DNA of 64,000 bases from NCBI GenBank assembly GCA_002500605.1, contig DLRR01000012.1, positions 62,001 through 126,000 of the forward strand, read 5' to 3'. Below are positions 24,743-33,976 of this stretch, piece after piece; the first letter of the stretch is position 1, and every line of letters starts with the position of its first letter. The translations under genes were made by a program, and so were the position numbers. The notes beneath the pieces were generated by a model. That model saw only the letters and a program-made list of their open reading frames with translations. It ran no database searches and was not told where the DNA came from. Source of the DNA: Nitrospinaceae bacterium UBA7883. GTDB lineage: Bacteria > Nitrospinota_A > UBA7883.

Positions 24743-26134
24743 TCAATTAAACAAGTTGTCTTGTTTCATTATTTTATCGCCTTTGACGGTTACCGCGCGA
24801 GAACCGTCTTGTAAACGGATTTTAAGATCATTACCAGGTATTAGCTCACCAACGAATTTGTAAACTTTTCGCTCATCTGTCGAAGTTACAATCGCGTAAC
24901 CGCGTTCTAGTATCTTTGTTGGATTTATTACTTTTAGCCTACTAAGTTGATTGTTTAAGCAATTTTTTTGTTTATTCAAATACGTCTCTAGTGACTTGGT
25001 GAGCAAACTCGCAGAAACTGTCATATGTTGAGTTTTTTTTGAGTTGAGTATTATTTTTAAGCGGAGAGACATGTCTTCATAAGCTCTATCTAATTTACCA
25101 CGTTTATATGACAATCTTTTTTCTGGGCTTTGCATGTCAATGGTGCGTTTAGTACTAAACAACTTTTCTTTTCGAAACTTGATCTTTTCTTTAATCAAAC
25201 TTTGTAATTTTTCGGAGATATCATCAACAGTCTGAGATTTTGTTTCGATGAAATAGAGCATTCTTTTCCATATTTGGTCGCTGTGTGAATCGAGTTGTTT
25301 ATGTATATCGTCTTTTTTGGGCACGATAATTTCTGCAGCAGCGGTAGGGGTAGCTGCTCTTTTGTCTGCCGCTTGATCAGATAAAGTAAAATCTGTCTCA
25401 TGTCCTACAGCAGAAACTATTGGTATTTTAGAGTTTGCTATAGCCCTGACAACAATCTCTTCATTAAACGCCCACAATTCCTCTATCGATCCACCGCCAC
25501 GACCTGCAATGATTACCTCAGAGTTGCCATGTTTGTTTAGGTCGGAAATCGCTTCCGCTATTTGTAGCCCCGCCCCTTCCCCTTGTACTTTAACCGACCG
25601 CAAGATTATATGGATACCGGGGAATCTTCTCTCTATTGTGCTTCTGATGTCACGAAATGCAGCTCCATCCTGAGAAGTCACCACACCAACAGTCCATGGT
25701 ATAAGAGGAAGACTACGTTTTCGTTCTAGTTCAAATAGCCCTTCGGTTGCCAACTTTTTTTCTAGTTCTTTGTAAGCCGCTAACAACGCACCTAATCCAG
25801 CTTGCTCTATATATTCGACATTGACTTGATATACACCTTGCACTTGATAAACATTGATGCTGCCACGAACTATTACTTGGTCCCCATCTGACGGCTTGAA
25901 CTTTAGATTTAGATAGTCACGTCTCCTTTTCCACAAAACTACTTTTATCTGTGCCTTTTCATCTTTTAAAGTAAAATAGGTATGCCCAGAGTTTTGCACA
26001 ACACGTAAGTTAGATATCTCTCCTGCAACTAACACACTTTTAAAACCAGATTCAAGCTCTACCTTTATCCTCGATGTAAGCTCAGAAACAGTTAGTGGTT
26101 CTGGTGGGTTAAAAAGGACTTCTACTGCTTTCAT
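24743..26134 (-). CDS. xseA: XseA, exodeoxyribonuclease VII large subunit
   Basis: The 463-residue protein has an N-terminal OB fold (about 15-110), then the catalytic core with VTSQDGAAFRDI, GRGGGSIEELWAFN and SAVGHETDFTL, and a long helical C-terminal part. Together with XseB it degrades single-stranded DNA from either end. No xseB is visible nearby; it may be elsewhere. The ATG has no Shine-Dalgarno site. A large inverted repeat at 26202-26232 lies 70-100 bases upstream. Confidence 0.95.
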   Translation of the reverse strand: MKAVEVLFNPPEPLTVSELTSRIKVELESGFKSVLVAGEISNLRVVQNSGHTYFTLKDEKAQIKVVLWKRRRDYLNLKFKPSDGDQVIVRGSINVYQVQGVYQVNVEYIEQAGLGALLAAYKELEKKLATEGLFELERKRSLPLIPWTVGVVTSQDGAAFRDIRSTIERRFPGIHIILRSVKVQGEGAGLQIAEAISDLNKHGNSEVIIAGRGGGSIEELWAFNEEIVVRAIANSKIPIVSAVGHETDFTLSDQAADKRAATPTAAAEIIVPKKDDIHKQLDSHSDQIWKRMLYFIETKSQTVDDISEKLQSLIKEKIKFRKEKLFSTKRTIDMQSPEKRLSYKRGKLDRAYEDMSLRLKIILNSKKTQHMTVSASLLTKSLETYLNKQKNCLNNQLSRLKVINPTKILERGYAIVTSTDERKVYKFVGELIPGNDLKIRLQDGSRAVTVKGDKIMKQDNLFN

Positions 26135-26201
26135 AGTTAAATGTTATCCGGTCGAATAAAAAAGAACAAGTTTGCTTGATAACATGACTATATGCTTTAA
26201 C

Positions 26202-26232
26202 AGCTGTATATACAATATTTGTATATACAGCT
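26202..26232. repeat. 14-bp perfect inverted repeat between folD and xseA
   Basis: AGCTGTATATACAA (26202-26215) and its exact reverse complement (26219-26232) surround a three-base TAT loop. It lies 53 bases after the folD stop and about 70 bases before xseA. It could be a folD terminator hairpin (no U-tract is seen) or an operator for xseA. The CTGT/ACAG ends recall LexA sites, but the spacing is wrong. Confidence 0.75.
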
Positions 26233-26284
26233 AACGGGGAACAGGATTAAGAGGTGTATTAATAGGCACTACGCCAGCTTCAGG

Positions 26285-27139
26285 CTATGATTTGGTTTGC
26301 TGCAATCGATAAGCTGTTAAAGTGTTTGAAAGTAGCATAGCAATTGTCATTGGTCCTACACCGCCAGGAACTGGCGTTATCCAAGAGGCTTTCTCAGCCA
26401 CCTCAGCAAATGCCACATCACCAACTAGTTGATTCTCTACACGGTTAATTCCAACGTCAATGACAACAGCCCCTTCCTTTACCATACCAGCTTTGATCAT
26501 CTCCGGTATACCTAAAGCGGTAACAAGAATATCAGCCTGTAAAGTTATTGCAGCGAGGTCCACCGTTTTTGAATGACAAATGGAAACAGTGGCATTTCTG
26601 TGCAATAGCATGGTGGCCAAAGGCTTACCTACAATATTAGACCGACCGACTATCACAGCGTGTTTGCCTTGTATAGGGATGTTGTAACGGTCTAACAATT
26701 CTACACATCCAGCAGGTGTACATGGCAAAAGCTTAGCTTGATTCTGCGAAAGCAATCCCACATTTATTGGATGGAATCCATCCACATCTTTTATCGGGTC
26801 AATGCGATCTAGCACCTTGCTTATATTCAGATGGCTTGGTAAAGGCAATTGTAAAAGAATACCATTTACATTCGAATCTTCGTTTAACTGATCAACCAAC
26901 AAAAGCAGATCTTTTAGCGCTATATCAGTTGGTGGAGTGTGTTTACAAGAAACAATCCCCACTTCAGCACAAGCTTTTTCTTTCAACCTCACATAAACCT
27001 CTGAGGCAGGGTTATGACCAACGAGAATAACATCGAGGTTGACCTTTTCGGTCTGTTGTATGGTTATTTTATCAATTTGACTTTTAATTTGAGCCCGAAT
27101 TGCGGCTGCCTCTTTTTTGCCATCTATTATTTTTGCCAT
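26285..27139 (-). CDS. folD: FolD, methylenetetrahydrofolate dehydrogenase/cyclohydrolase
   Basis: The 284-residue bifunctional enzyme shows the catalytic lysine region Y-VRLKEKACAE, the folate-binding QLPLPSHL, the NADP motif GRSNIVGKP and the C-terminal PVPGGVGPMTIAML. It interconverts methylene- and formyl-tetrahydrofolate in the cytosol. Length is normal. It starts at an ATG in an AT-rich stretch, with no clear ribosome site. Confidence 0.96.
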   Translation of the reverse strand: MAKIIDGKKEAAAIRAQIKSQIDKITIQQTEKVNLDVILVGHNPASEVYVRLKEKACAEVGIVSCKHTPPTDIALKDLLLLVDQLNEDSNVNGILLQLPLPSHLNISKVLDRIDPIKDVDGFHPINVGLLSQNQAKLLPCTPAGCVELLDRYNIPIQGKHAVIVGRSNIVGKPLATMLLHRNATVSICHSKTVDLAAITLQADILVTALGIPEMIKAGMVKEGAVVIDVGINRVENQLVGDVAFAEVAEKASWITPVPGGVGPMTIAMLLSNTLTAYRLQQTKS

Positions 27140-27338
27140 TATAAATATTTCTTATTTAATCTCTTCATTTATAAAATGTGAATTATACGCGACACAACTA
27201 GCCAATCAAGTTTTCCTATTATATTCCTTTTCATCTTGACCACCTTGCGCAAGCCCAAGTAACATTCGATTAAATATAAAGAAAAGCAGTTTAATTGAAT
27301 CTATGCTAATTTAGTATTACCAACTTTTTCTTATCCAA

Positions 27339-28037
27339 ATGAGTGAATTAAAAAAAGAAGCCTACGCAGGATCCATAGAGGATCAACCGGCTGATGAACC
27401 CAGGATCGATGTAAGTTCACATAAAAATACACACGCCAAACCAATAAAGCCTTTTATTGATAACACAACATCGGAGCATGCACAAAAAGTAATGGCTGAA
27501 AAAATTGAAAGTGGTGGTACTCCTTACGACTACACATCCAAAGTAGAAAACGACCTAAATAAAGACGATTTTGGTGAGCAAAGCGATTATATATCCAAAG
27601 CCGGTGGATTTTCCATGATCAACGTATTGCTTGTCTTCATCATTGGGTTTTCATTAGTAGCAGGGTTCACTGTTTGGTCGCTTGTTAAAGACATCACCAG
27701 CCAAGTAAAGTCAATGAACACCAACGTAGAACAGATAGCAAAGGGATTGGCTCAAGAGACTCAGATAAGCCAGCAAACAACAAAAGCGGTGACGCGAGCA
27801 GAACTGTCTCGGAGTTTAGCCATTCTTGAAGAAATTGTCGCAACGGGCGACCCTGAATTGAAGCGACGAGCTAATGCCCTTAAAATAGAGATTATCGAAG
27901 TGCTTTCACTGTTGGGTAACGCTAGGGAATCGGACAAATCAACGCAACAGGCTACCCCACCTGTTGAAAATTCTCCGAGCTCATCACTAAAGCCCTTCCA
28001 TGAACAAGGACAAACATTTCCTAATGATAATGCATAA
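27339..28037 (+). CDS. Single-pass membrane protein of unknown function
   Basis: The 232-residue protein is not recognised. It has a long acidic/polar N terminus (about 1-90), one membrane helix (about 92-115, INVLLVFIIGFSLVAGF), a stretch compatible with a coiled coil (about 120-200) and a proline/serine-rich tail. The N-in orientation suggested by residue charges is uncertain. It precedes an overlapping small gene, so the two may act together. No Shine-Dalgarno site precedes the ATG. The composition resembles that of membrane-tethered coiled-coil or division-associated proteins, but that is only a description. Confidence 0.68.
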   Translation: MSELKKEAYAGSIEDQPADEPRIDVSSHKNTHAKPIKPFIDNTTSEHAQKVMAEKIESGGTPYDYTSKVENDLNKDDFGEQSDYISKAGGFSMINVLLVFIIGFSLVAGFTVWSLVKDITSQVKSMNTNVEQIAKGLAQETQISQQTTKAVTRAELSRSLAILEEIVATGDPELKRRANALKIEIIEVLSLLGNARESDKSTQQATPPVENSPSSSLKPFHEQGQTFPNDNA

Positions 28038-28365
28038 TATAAAAAAATATTTACGCTTTGGTTATAGCCAGATTTCCTGTTTTTTAGAAATTGTTCTATT
28101 AAAACTTCGGATGTTTGGGTTTGCTGATAAAAGAAGTGTTTTAATGACAAAGTTCGGCGAAACACTTTATAAGTCACACAATAATGGAGAATTTAAGTTG
28201 ACGGACGATTTTGTCATAAAAATTGCGAACGAAATCAAAGAGTCAGAGCACGAAATTAAGTTGGCCGAGCAAAAGATACACACCCGAAGAGAAATGGCAA
28301 AAAATGCGTATTTAGACCTAATGAATAAGCCTGGATATGTTTCCCACAATGAGCCATCTCCTTAA
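28024..28365 (+). CDS. Small helical protein of unknown function, overlapping the upstream membrane protein gene
   Basis: From the ATG at 28024 it has 113 residues: a hydrophobic or amphipathic N-terminal stretch (YSQISCFLEIVLLKLRMF) and a charged C-terminal helix (EIKESEHEIKLAEQKI) with coiled-coil character. It overlaps the preceding gene by 14 bases, and a further ATG lies at 28030. No family recognised. Codon pattern and length are compatible with a real gene, but the reading frame could be accidental. Confidence 0.5.
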   Translation: MIMHNIKKYLRFGYSQISCFLEIVLLKLRMFGFADKRSVLMTKFGETLYKSHNNGEFKLTDDFVIKIANEIKESEHEIKLAEQKIHTRREMAKNAYLDLMNKPGYVSHNEPSP

Positions 28366-28556
28366 GATGTTTAAGCCTTAGAATACAAGACGTTAACTCC
28401 TATCTGCATTTTGGGCAAAATAACTTTTAACATTTTGTATAAAACCTGATTAAGCCTATTGCATCTGGATTCAATATCTGGTATTCAATAATTACTTGGT
28501 AATTTTAACATGTACGCGGGAGTGTGCTTATATTAAATGTGGTTTCGGTTTTCTAG

Positions 28557-29270
28557 ATGTTCGTACTAGGGATTGATACATCATCAGAGCAGTCAAGCGT
28601 AGCCCTGCTTTGCAGGGGAGAGGTCATCGCAGAAAATCAGGCTAATAATAGTAATAAACCTTCGCTACACCTTCTTCCGATGATCAGTGAGCTTCTTAAC
28701 AAAGCAGAGGTTCCTGTAGCAAAGATTGATAGGCTAGCAGGATCACGTGGGCCTGGTTCATTCACTGGCCTAAGAACAGGATTAGGCACTCTCTTAGGTT
28801 TGTCTGATGCTTTGGATAAACCGATATATGGATTCGATTCCTTTGATTGCATAGCCAAAGCTATGGGCAACTGGGGGAGGTGCTTACTAGCTCCAACCAG
28901 TAAAGCCAGGAAAGGATTTTTTTACCTAGCTACTTTTAATTATTGTGATGGGCCCAAACGACGCACCAAAGACGTGGAAGTGAGACCTAGTGGTTTATGT
29001 GAATTTATTAATGAACCAGTAATTTTTGTTGGTGATGGATTCAAAGGCATGGAAGGTGAGATAAGAAAATCGACCCCTCACAATGTACTGTTTCTACGCT
29101 CGATAAGAAGTGGGCCAGCTGTTGGAGCAGCCATGCTGGCAAATGAAATTATCGGTACAGCCAACTTAGTTGACCATAATCCAAATCCAAAATATGTTGG
29201 CCGCCCTCAAGCTGAAATTAATTTTGAAAACGCATCGATACCAAATAAAGGAGATGACGATGACCGATGA
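28557..29270 (+). CDS. tsaB: TsaB, tRNA threonylcarbamoyladenosine biosynthesis protein
   Basis: The 237-residue protein has the ASKHA-type N-terminal GIDTSSEQSSVALL and GSRGPGSFTGLRTGLGTLLGL, hallmark motifs of TsaB, the scaffold partner of TsaD in t6A synthesis of ANN-decoding tRNAs. The C-terminal part is divergent, as usual in the family. No Shine-Dalgarno sequence precedes its ATG. Its 3' end overlaps the start of a DUF465 gene, whose ribosome site AAGGAG is within tsaB. Confidence 0.92.
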   Translation: MFVLGIDTSSEQSSVALLCRGEVIAENQANNSNKPSLHLLPMISELLNKAEVPVAKIDRLAGSRGPGSFTGLRTGLGTLLGLSDALDKPIYGFDSFDCIAKAMGNWGRCLLAPTSKARKGFFYLATFNYCDGPKRRTKDVEVRPSGLCEFINEPVIFVGDGFKGMEGEIRKSTPHNVLFLRSIRSGPAVGAAMLANEIIGTANLVDHNPNPKYVGRPQAEINFENASIPNKGDDDDR

Positions 29271-29475
29271 TTCATTAGATCCCATTATTGTAAAGCTTCT
29301 AGATGAAAATGTGGAGTTCAAGCAGGCTTTTGACGAACATACTTCTCTTAAAGAAAAAGTGGACATGCTAGAACAAAAAAAATTTCTTACACCTGAAGAG
29401 GACTTTGAGCTGAGACAGCTTAAAAAACAGAAGCTTAGCGCAAAAGATAAATGGGAAGGCATGGTCATAACATAA
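29260..29475 (+). CDS. DUF465 (YdcH-family) small protein
   Basis: From the ATG at 29260 the product has 71 residues and is nearly all helical, with the family's middle segment FDEHTSLKEKVDMLE and the end KKQKLSAKDKW. AAGGAG is six bases upstream of this ATG; an upstream ATG at 29254 abuts the ribosome site directly. It overlaps tsaB by 11 bases. YdcH-like proteins are common in proteobacteria, but their function is unknown. A short CCCTC/GAGGG hairpin (29567-29580) lies about 90 bases downstream and may end the transcript. Confidence 0.85.
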   Translation: MTDDSLDPIIVKLLDENVEFKQAFDEHTSLKEKVDMLEQKKFLTPEEDFELRQLKKQKLSAKDKWEGMVIT

Positions 29476-29675
29476 ACATATGTCGGATCAATGTAATTTC
29501 ATATCATATAGTTGGCTTTTACCAGTATAAATCTCGCATATATTTTAAGGCTAAGTGAAGATTCGACCCTCCTTTGAGGGCTTTAGTATCGATCTCGTTG
29601 TTTGCTCGATAAAATTTAAGCGGTGTTTTACATTTATCTAACCTAAGCTTTAAACCTTCAAATGAAACTTCAAAA

Positions 29676-30272
29676 ATGACTGATATTGCAAGGTGGATTC
29701 CTTTTACGCTACTAACATTAGTAATAGCCACATCGTTCTTTTTTTGGAAATTGGATAAAAGTCGTGAGTTGCAAATAAAACCAGCATCAGAGGTCGTTAA
29801 GACAAAACCAAAATCTATGATTGAGGGCATGAGTGCCCCGAAATTTACTTTGCCGGCTCTGAGGGGTGGCGAGATATCACTTGATTACTATTCCGGAAAA
29901 TTGGTTTTGCTTAACATATGGGCCACGTGGTGTCTCCCATGTAGGGAAGAGATGCCGTCAATGGAAAGGCTGTATAACAAGCTTAAAGACTACGATTTTG
30001 CTATGGTCGCAATAAGTATCGACAAGAACATTGCAGAGGTTAGAAAATTTTCAAAAGATTTTGGACTCACATTCCCAATCGCATTAGACCATAGCCAGAA
30101 AGTTGCGTCGCAATATGGAATAACTGGTGTCCCGGAAACTTTTCTGATTAGCAGAAATGGGACAATATTACACCATATCATTGGACCAGAAAATTGGGAT
30201 AACCAAACGATAATAAAAGCATTACGCAAGGCAGTAGGGGCATCAAAGAAAATCCAACAGGCGCCTAAATGA
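29676..30272 (+). CDS. TlpA/ResA-like thiol-disulfide oxidoreductase
   Basis: The 198-residue protein has an N-terminal membrane anchor (about 8-24), a linker, and a thioredoxin domain with the active site WATWCLPC (Cys86, Cys89) and cis-proline loop GVPETF. This is the TlpA/ResA/CcmG type, which reduces periplasmic disulfides, often in cytochrome c assembly. Whether it serves cytochrome c maturation is not shown locally, although a CcmI-like lipoprotein gene lies at 61575-62027. No ribosome site is evident before the ATG. Confidence 0.9.
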   Translation: MTDIARWIPFTLLTLVIATSFFFWKLDKSRELQIKPASEVVKTKPKSMIEGMSAPKFTLPALRGGEISLDYYSGKLVLLNIWATWCLPCREEMPSMERLYNKLKDYDFAMVAISIDKNIAEVRKFSKDFGLTFPIALDHSQKVASQYGITGVPETFLISRNGTILHHIIGPENWDNQTIIKALRKAVGASKKIQQAPK

Positions 30273-30333
30273 CTTTAAATTTGCTGAATGGCCACATCTT
30301 TATTTATCGGAAAAGGATCTAAATCAACCAAAG

Positions 30334-31008
30334 TTAACGTTTGAACAGTTTAGCGAGTGTGTGGGGGCTAACTCCGAGCACAAATGCTATCATTGTGCCC
30401 CAATTCCGTAATGTCGTAAAATACATCCCTTCCTTATACCATCTTCTAGATGAGCTGGTAGCTAAGTGTTGAAGAATCACAAGCCTGCCTATTTGTTTAG
30501 CCGCTTTAACCAGCAATACATCTTCTAATATCGGCTCGTTGTTATACCCCCCGATCTTTACAAAATCGCACTTGCGTAAAAAGATGGCTTGATCGCCATA
30601 AGGCAACTTAAATACCTTGGTCCGCATGTTGGCTACTTTTGAAACCAGCCATATCCAAAAATTTGCAGGTTTTAATTCCAAACTATAACACCCAATAGAG
30701 TGTTGACGGTCCTCCATTGATTTCCTAACAGAATCAAAAGATTCAGGTAAAACATATGTATCAGCGTGTAAAAATAGTATTATCTGGCCTCTAGATTTTT
30801 TTGCCCCACAGTTCATCTGGAAAGCCCTTCCTCTCTCTCCCCTTATTACAACACACCCACTGGGTAACGGAGTTACATTATCATCCTCGCCAAGAACTAC
30901 TATGACCTCAACGTTTTGAAGAGAGGTATATCTGTTAACAAGTCCCTGTATTTCTAGTTCTTTCCAAGCTGGGATAACTATAGAAATCAGTACCGGTTCA
31001 AGTTTCAT
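30334..31008 (-). CDS. TIGR04283-type glycosyltransferase (family 2)
   Basis: The 224-residue GT2-like protein has VISIVIPAW at the N terminus, then GRAFQMNCGA, LFLHADT, PYGDQAIFLRK and EPILEDV, the sequence landmarks of the TIGR04283 group. It may extend to the membrane, with a hydrophobic C-terminal patch. Members often act in arsenosugar or related glycolipid synthesis, but the substrate is unknown here. The gene converges with the TlpA gene, leaving 61 bases between stop codons, and no terminator was seen. Confidence 0.85.
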   Translation of the reverse strand: MKLEPVLISIVIPAWKELEIQGLVNRYTSLQNVEVIVVLGEDDNVTPLPSGCVVIRGERGRAFQMNCGAKKSRGQIILFLHADTYVLPESFDSVRKSMEDRQHSIGCYSLELKPANFWIWLVSKVANMRTKVFKLPYGDQAIFLRKCDFVKIGGYNNEPILEDVLLVKAAKQIGRLVILQHLATSSSRRWYKEGMYFTTLRNWGTMIAFVLGVSPHTLAKLFKR

Positions 31009-31125
31009 TTATCGGTTACCAACTATTTTTTAGAACTTTGTAGTTATAGGCAGCAAAAAAAGTTTAATCAACAGCACCAATGATTGCTTAAGACCTAACC
31101 TATCACCCCACTCATTTCCCCGTTT

Positions 31126-32064
31126 TCAAACTTTAGTTGTCCCATCGTACGACCTACCCTCTATGGAAGAGATATATTCTTCAGCCATAAAGCCCGCAAT
31201 GGCTGCGTCACCGACTGCTGTAACTACTTGCCTCAATGGAGTGGATCGACAATCACCAGCAGCGTAAATACCAGGGATGGAAGTCTCCATTTTCTGGTTC
31301 GTAATAATGAACCCCTGATCATCTTTTTCACAGTCTACAAAAGAAGTATTTGGTGTTATTCCCACAAAAATAAATATCCCATCTACCAGCAAATCTTTTA
31401 TCTCGTTAGTTTCATAGGCTTTCACTTGAAGACCAGTAACACCCATATCATCTCCAACCACTTTGTGAGCCGTATGAAGCCACATAAACTCTATGTTATC
31501 TCGTTTTTTTATTCGGTCCCGAAGCACTTTCTCGGCTCGAAACCTATCACGACGATGAATGTGGTATACCTTGCTGGCAATCTTGGAGAGATAAATTGAT
31601 TCTTTTACTGCGGTATCGCCGCCACCGATTACAGCAATTGGTTTGTTCTTGTAAAAAGGACCATCGCATGTACCACAAGTTGAAACCCCCCTTCCAAAAA
31701 ATTCAGTCTCGCCTTGGAATCCAAGTTTCTTTGCCTCAGCACCTGTACACACCAAAACCGTTTTAGCATCTATTCTATCGGTAGAGGTATGGATTATCCG
31801 CTTATCACCAAGAACTTCTATACTTTTAACCTCTGCAAATTGTATTTCTGCTGCAATCGACTTTGCATGTTCCTCAAAATTATGCATCAGCTCACTACCA
31901 GATACAGATGGGAAACCTGGGTAGTTTTCGATTATATCTGATACAGCTATCTGGCCTCCAACTCCTCTTTTTTCTAATATAATCGTTTTGAGCCCAGCCC
32001 TAATAGCGTATATTGCAGCGCAAATACCTCCAGGCCCAGCTCCGATTATCACACAATCGTACAT
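31126..32064 (-). CDS. trxB: Thioredoxin reductase
   Basis: The 312-residue flavoprotein has an FAD motif GAGPGGICAA (8-17), the redox-active pair in STCGTCDGPF (Cys130, Cys133), and the NADPH motif GGGDTAVKE. The variant CGTC replaces the more usual CATC. It reduces thioredoxin with NADPH in the cytosol. It lies 119 bases from the TVP38-family gene on the same strand. GGGAATAACAGG precedes the ATG and contains the ribosome site. Confidence 0.95.
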   Translation of the reverse strand: MYDCVIIGAGPGGICAAIYAIRAGLKTIILEKRGVGGQIAVSDIIENYPGFPSVSGSELMHNFEEHAKSIAAEIQFAEVKSIEVLGDKRIIHTSTDRIDAKTVLVCTGAEAKKLGFQGETEFFGRGVSTCGTCDGPFYKNKPIAVIGGGDTAVKESIYLSKIASKVYHIHRRDRFRAEKVLRDRIKKRDNIEFMWLHTAHKVVGDDMGVTGLQVKAYETNEIKDLLVDGIFIFVGITPNTSFVDCEKDDQGFIITNQKMETSIPGIYAAGDCRSTPLRQVVTAVGDAAIAGFMAEEYISSIEGRSYDGTTKV

Positions 32065-32183
32065 CCTGTTATTCCCTTCATCATTCTACGGGTTCTACTC
32101 AACCAATTTGCCAGAGTATCTCTCCACCAAAATATAAATCGCTATAACTCTAACGCTATATTCTTTGTAAATAAGAGCCATTA

Positions 32184-32909
32184 CTACCTTCGAGACAGAT
32201 ATGTTTTGTATAGTTTATAGCATAAAGGCATTGCAACGATTATCGCCAAAAGAATTAGTGATATATAAAACCCTGCCCCAATTTCACCGCCAATTACCGC
32301 GTCGGATGCCTTGGAGGCAGCGTTTGCATAAACAAAGCTTGCTGGTATAATTCCTATAAACGTGCCTATTAAGTAGTCTCTTAACCTGACATTTGTGAGT
32401 CCAAAGGCATAATTTATCGCATTGAATGGAAACACCGGAACTAGTCGAATGAATAAAACAAAGTTGAGTCCATTATTTTTCATGCCGTCATCTAACTTTT
32501 TAAACCATAAAGCATTACCAAATTTGTTTTCAATAAAATCCCTTATTAAAAACTTAGCAAGAATAAACGCTCCACATGCCCCCAAAGTAGCTCCAATTAC
32601 TATTAGCAGTGTTCCTAAGTAAGGTCCAAATGCTATACCACCAATTATCGAAAGAATTGTACCGGGAACGCCAAGCAAAGTAGCAACTATATAAATGAAC
32701 AAATAGCCTAGTGGAGCCCATATGCCCATATCCGTTACAAGTTTGTCGAGGTAATTTTGTTGAAAATATACATTCACTCCAGTGGTATAGAAGATAGCCA
32801 CAGCAAGTGTAATAATTAATGCAAATGTCGCTAGCTTTAAATATATTTTTCTTTTGCGAAGTTTATGACTTTGAGCACTTGGTGCAGTTTCACCGGGTAA
32901 TTCCAACAT
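32184..32909 (-). CDS. TVP38/TMEM64 (DedA-superfamily) membrane protein
   Basis: The 241-residue protein has about six hydrophobic segments and the VTT-domain motifs GGIAFGPYLGTLL and RLVPVFPFNAINYAFG. The family is implicated in lipid scrambling/transport, and a role in undecaprenyl-phosphate or phospholipid recycling is possible here (inference). It begins at an ATG with AAGGAATAG upstream. TrxB is the only same-strand neighbour downstream. Confidence 0.88.
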   Translation of the reverse strand: MLELPGETAPSAQSHKLRKRKIYLKLATFALIITLAVAIFYTTGVNVYFQQNYLDKLVTDMGIWAPLGYLFIYIVATLLGVPGTILSIIGGIAFGPYLGTLLIVIGATLGACGAFILAKFLIRDFIENKFGNALWFKKLDDGMKNNGLNFVLFIRLVPVFPFNAINYAFGLTNVRLRDYLIGTFIGIIPASFVYANAASKASDAVIGGEIGAGFYISLILLAIIVAMPLCYKLYKTYLSRR

Positions 32910-32954
32910 CTATTCCTTTACGTCAACACATAAAACAGACATAGTCAAGCACGA

Positions 32955-32984
32955 TTGACATTTCGTCTACGGTCAATTTATGAT
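32955..32984 (+). promoter_or_regulatory. Sigma-70-type promoter for the metallo-hydrolase gene
   Basis: TTGACA (32955-32960) and TATGAT (32979-32984, 5/6) are separated by 18 bases. Transcription would start near 32992, giving an approximately 80-base leader to the ATG at 33073. Confidence 0.5.
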
Positions 32985-33072
32985 TTAAAAAATAACTATT
33001 TTTTGTACAATGTATCACTTGTAATATGGTTAATGCTGTTTATTGTTTTATTTTAATCCAAATTTATTATTC

Positions 33073-33729
33073 ATGACTATTAAGATAGAAACGCTTGCTG
33101 TAGGCCCTTTGGAAGTTAACTGTTATGTTGTCGGTTGTACCGAACATAAAGTGTGTGCCATTTTTGATCCCGGGGATTCACCAAAACAAATATTGGATAC
33201 AGCAAAAAAACATGGCTGGGAAATAAGGCAAATAATCAATACGCACGGTCATGCAGACCATACTGGTGCTAACTCCGAGATTAAAAAATCCACCAACGCA
33301 CCAATCTCAATCCATTTAGCTGACGCAACTTTGCTCACACATCCGGAGATGAAAGATATGGCAGGCTATTTGGGTCTTTCAGCATCACCGGAACCGGATG
33401 AGCTTTTAACCGACTCTGACTTGGTGGAACTTTGTCCATGCCTAAGTTTTACATTACTAGCAACACCAGGACACACTGAAGGCGGGTCATGTTTTCAATT
33501 TGGAGACTCTGTCATTACAGGTGACACCTTGTTTAAAATGTCTGTTGGAAGAACAGACCTAATGGGTGGTGACACTGAAAAGTTGATAAGCTCATTAGAA
33601 AGCAAGTTACTTGTTCTTCCAGAAAACACGGTTGTTTACCCAGGACATGGAGAGCCAACCACAATCGGCTATGAGAAAGCTAATAATCCATTTCTCATGC
33701 AGCCTTGGCGATTACGAGCGCAAACATGA
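33073..33729 (+). CDS. Metallo-beta-lactamase-fold hydrolase (glyoxalase II-like)
   Basis: From the ATG at 33073 it has 218 residues with all the metal ligands: NTHGHADHTG, TPGHTEGG, VITGDTLF and PGHGEPTT. The protein is a compact one-domain glyoxalase II-like hydrolase (about 210 residues, typical of the YcbL class). Substrate not known; lactoylglutathione or other thioesters are possibilities. A longer frame starting with TTG at 33043 lacks a ribosome site. An upstream promoter candidate is at 32955-32984. Confidence 0.92.
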   Translation: MTIKIETLAVGPLEVNCYVVGCTEHKVCAIFDPGDSPKQILDTAKKHGWEIRQIINTHGHADHTGANSEIKKSTNAPISIHLADATLLTHPEMKDMAGYLGLSASPEPDELLTDSDLVELCPCLSFTLLATPGHTEGGSCFQFGDSVITGDTLFKMSVGRTDLMGGDTEKLISSLESKLLVLPENTVVYPGHGEPTTIGYEKANNPFLMQPWRLRAQT

Positions 33730-33871
33730 CACTTACACTCATTCACAACTGACTTTATTGGTGAGTGATCGTGTTACGAAAAGCAATGAACTTTTAGTTC
33801 AGTTGGATGTCAGATGTGGATTAACAGGCGATAACACCCTTTCGTGAGTAATTTGCTAGCCGTGAAAAATA

Positions 33872-33976
33872 ATGATCTTACTTTTGTTAGTTAGCGCAAC
33901 AATGGCGTGTGCCAGTAACGAAAAAAATGTTTGGAATCAAGTTAATAGTCATGCGATTAGCTTTTGCATGGCGTAG
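33872..33976 (+). CDS. Possible 34-residue lipoprotein
   Basis: ATG to TAG gives 34 residues beginning MILLLLVSATMACASNE, a hydrophobic signal segment ending in a lipobox-like TMAC, then a short polar tail. It resembles the entericidin-sized lipoproteins in layout only. An in-frame stop precedes the ATG, and no ribosome site is evident. It lies in a 354-base gap (33730-34083) between the metallo-hydrolase and the LpxK operon, otherwise without recognisable features. Coding status is uncertain. Confidence 0.33.
   Translation: MILLLLVSATMACASNEKNVWNQVNSHAISFCMA

Noticed and set aside
26202..26232. LexA (SOS) box
   Set aside because: CTGT and ACAG are present but separated by 19 bases, not the eight required by the known box.
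29561..29585. tRNA T-arm-like TTCGACC sequence
   Set aside because: The flanking bases do not form the five-pair T stem and no acceptor or anticodon arm is nearby.
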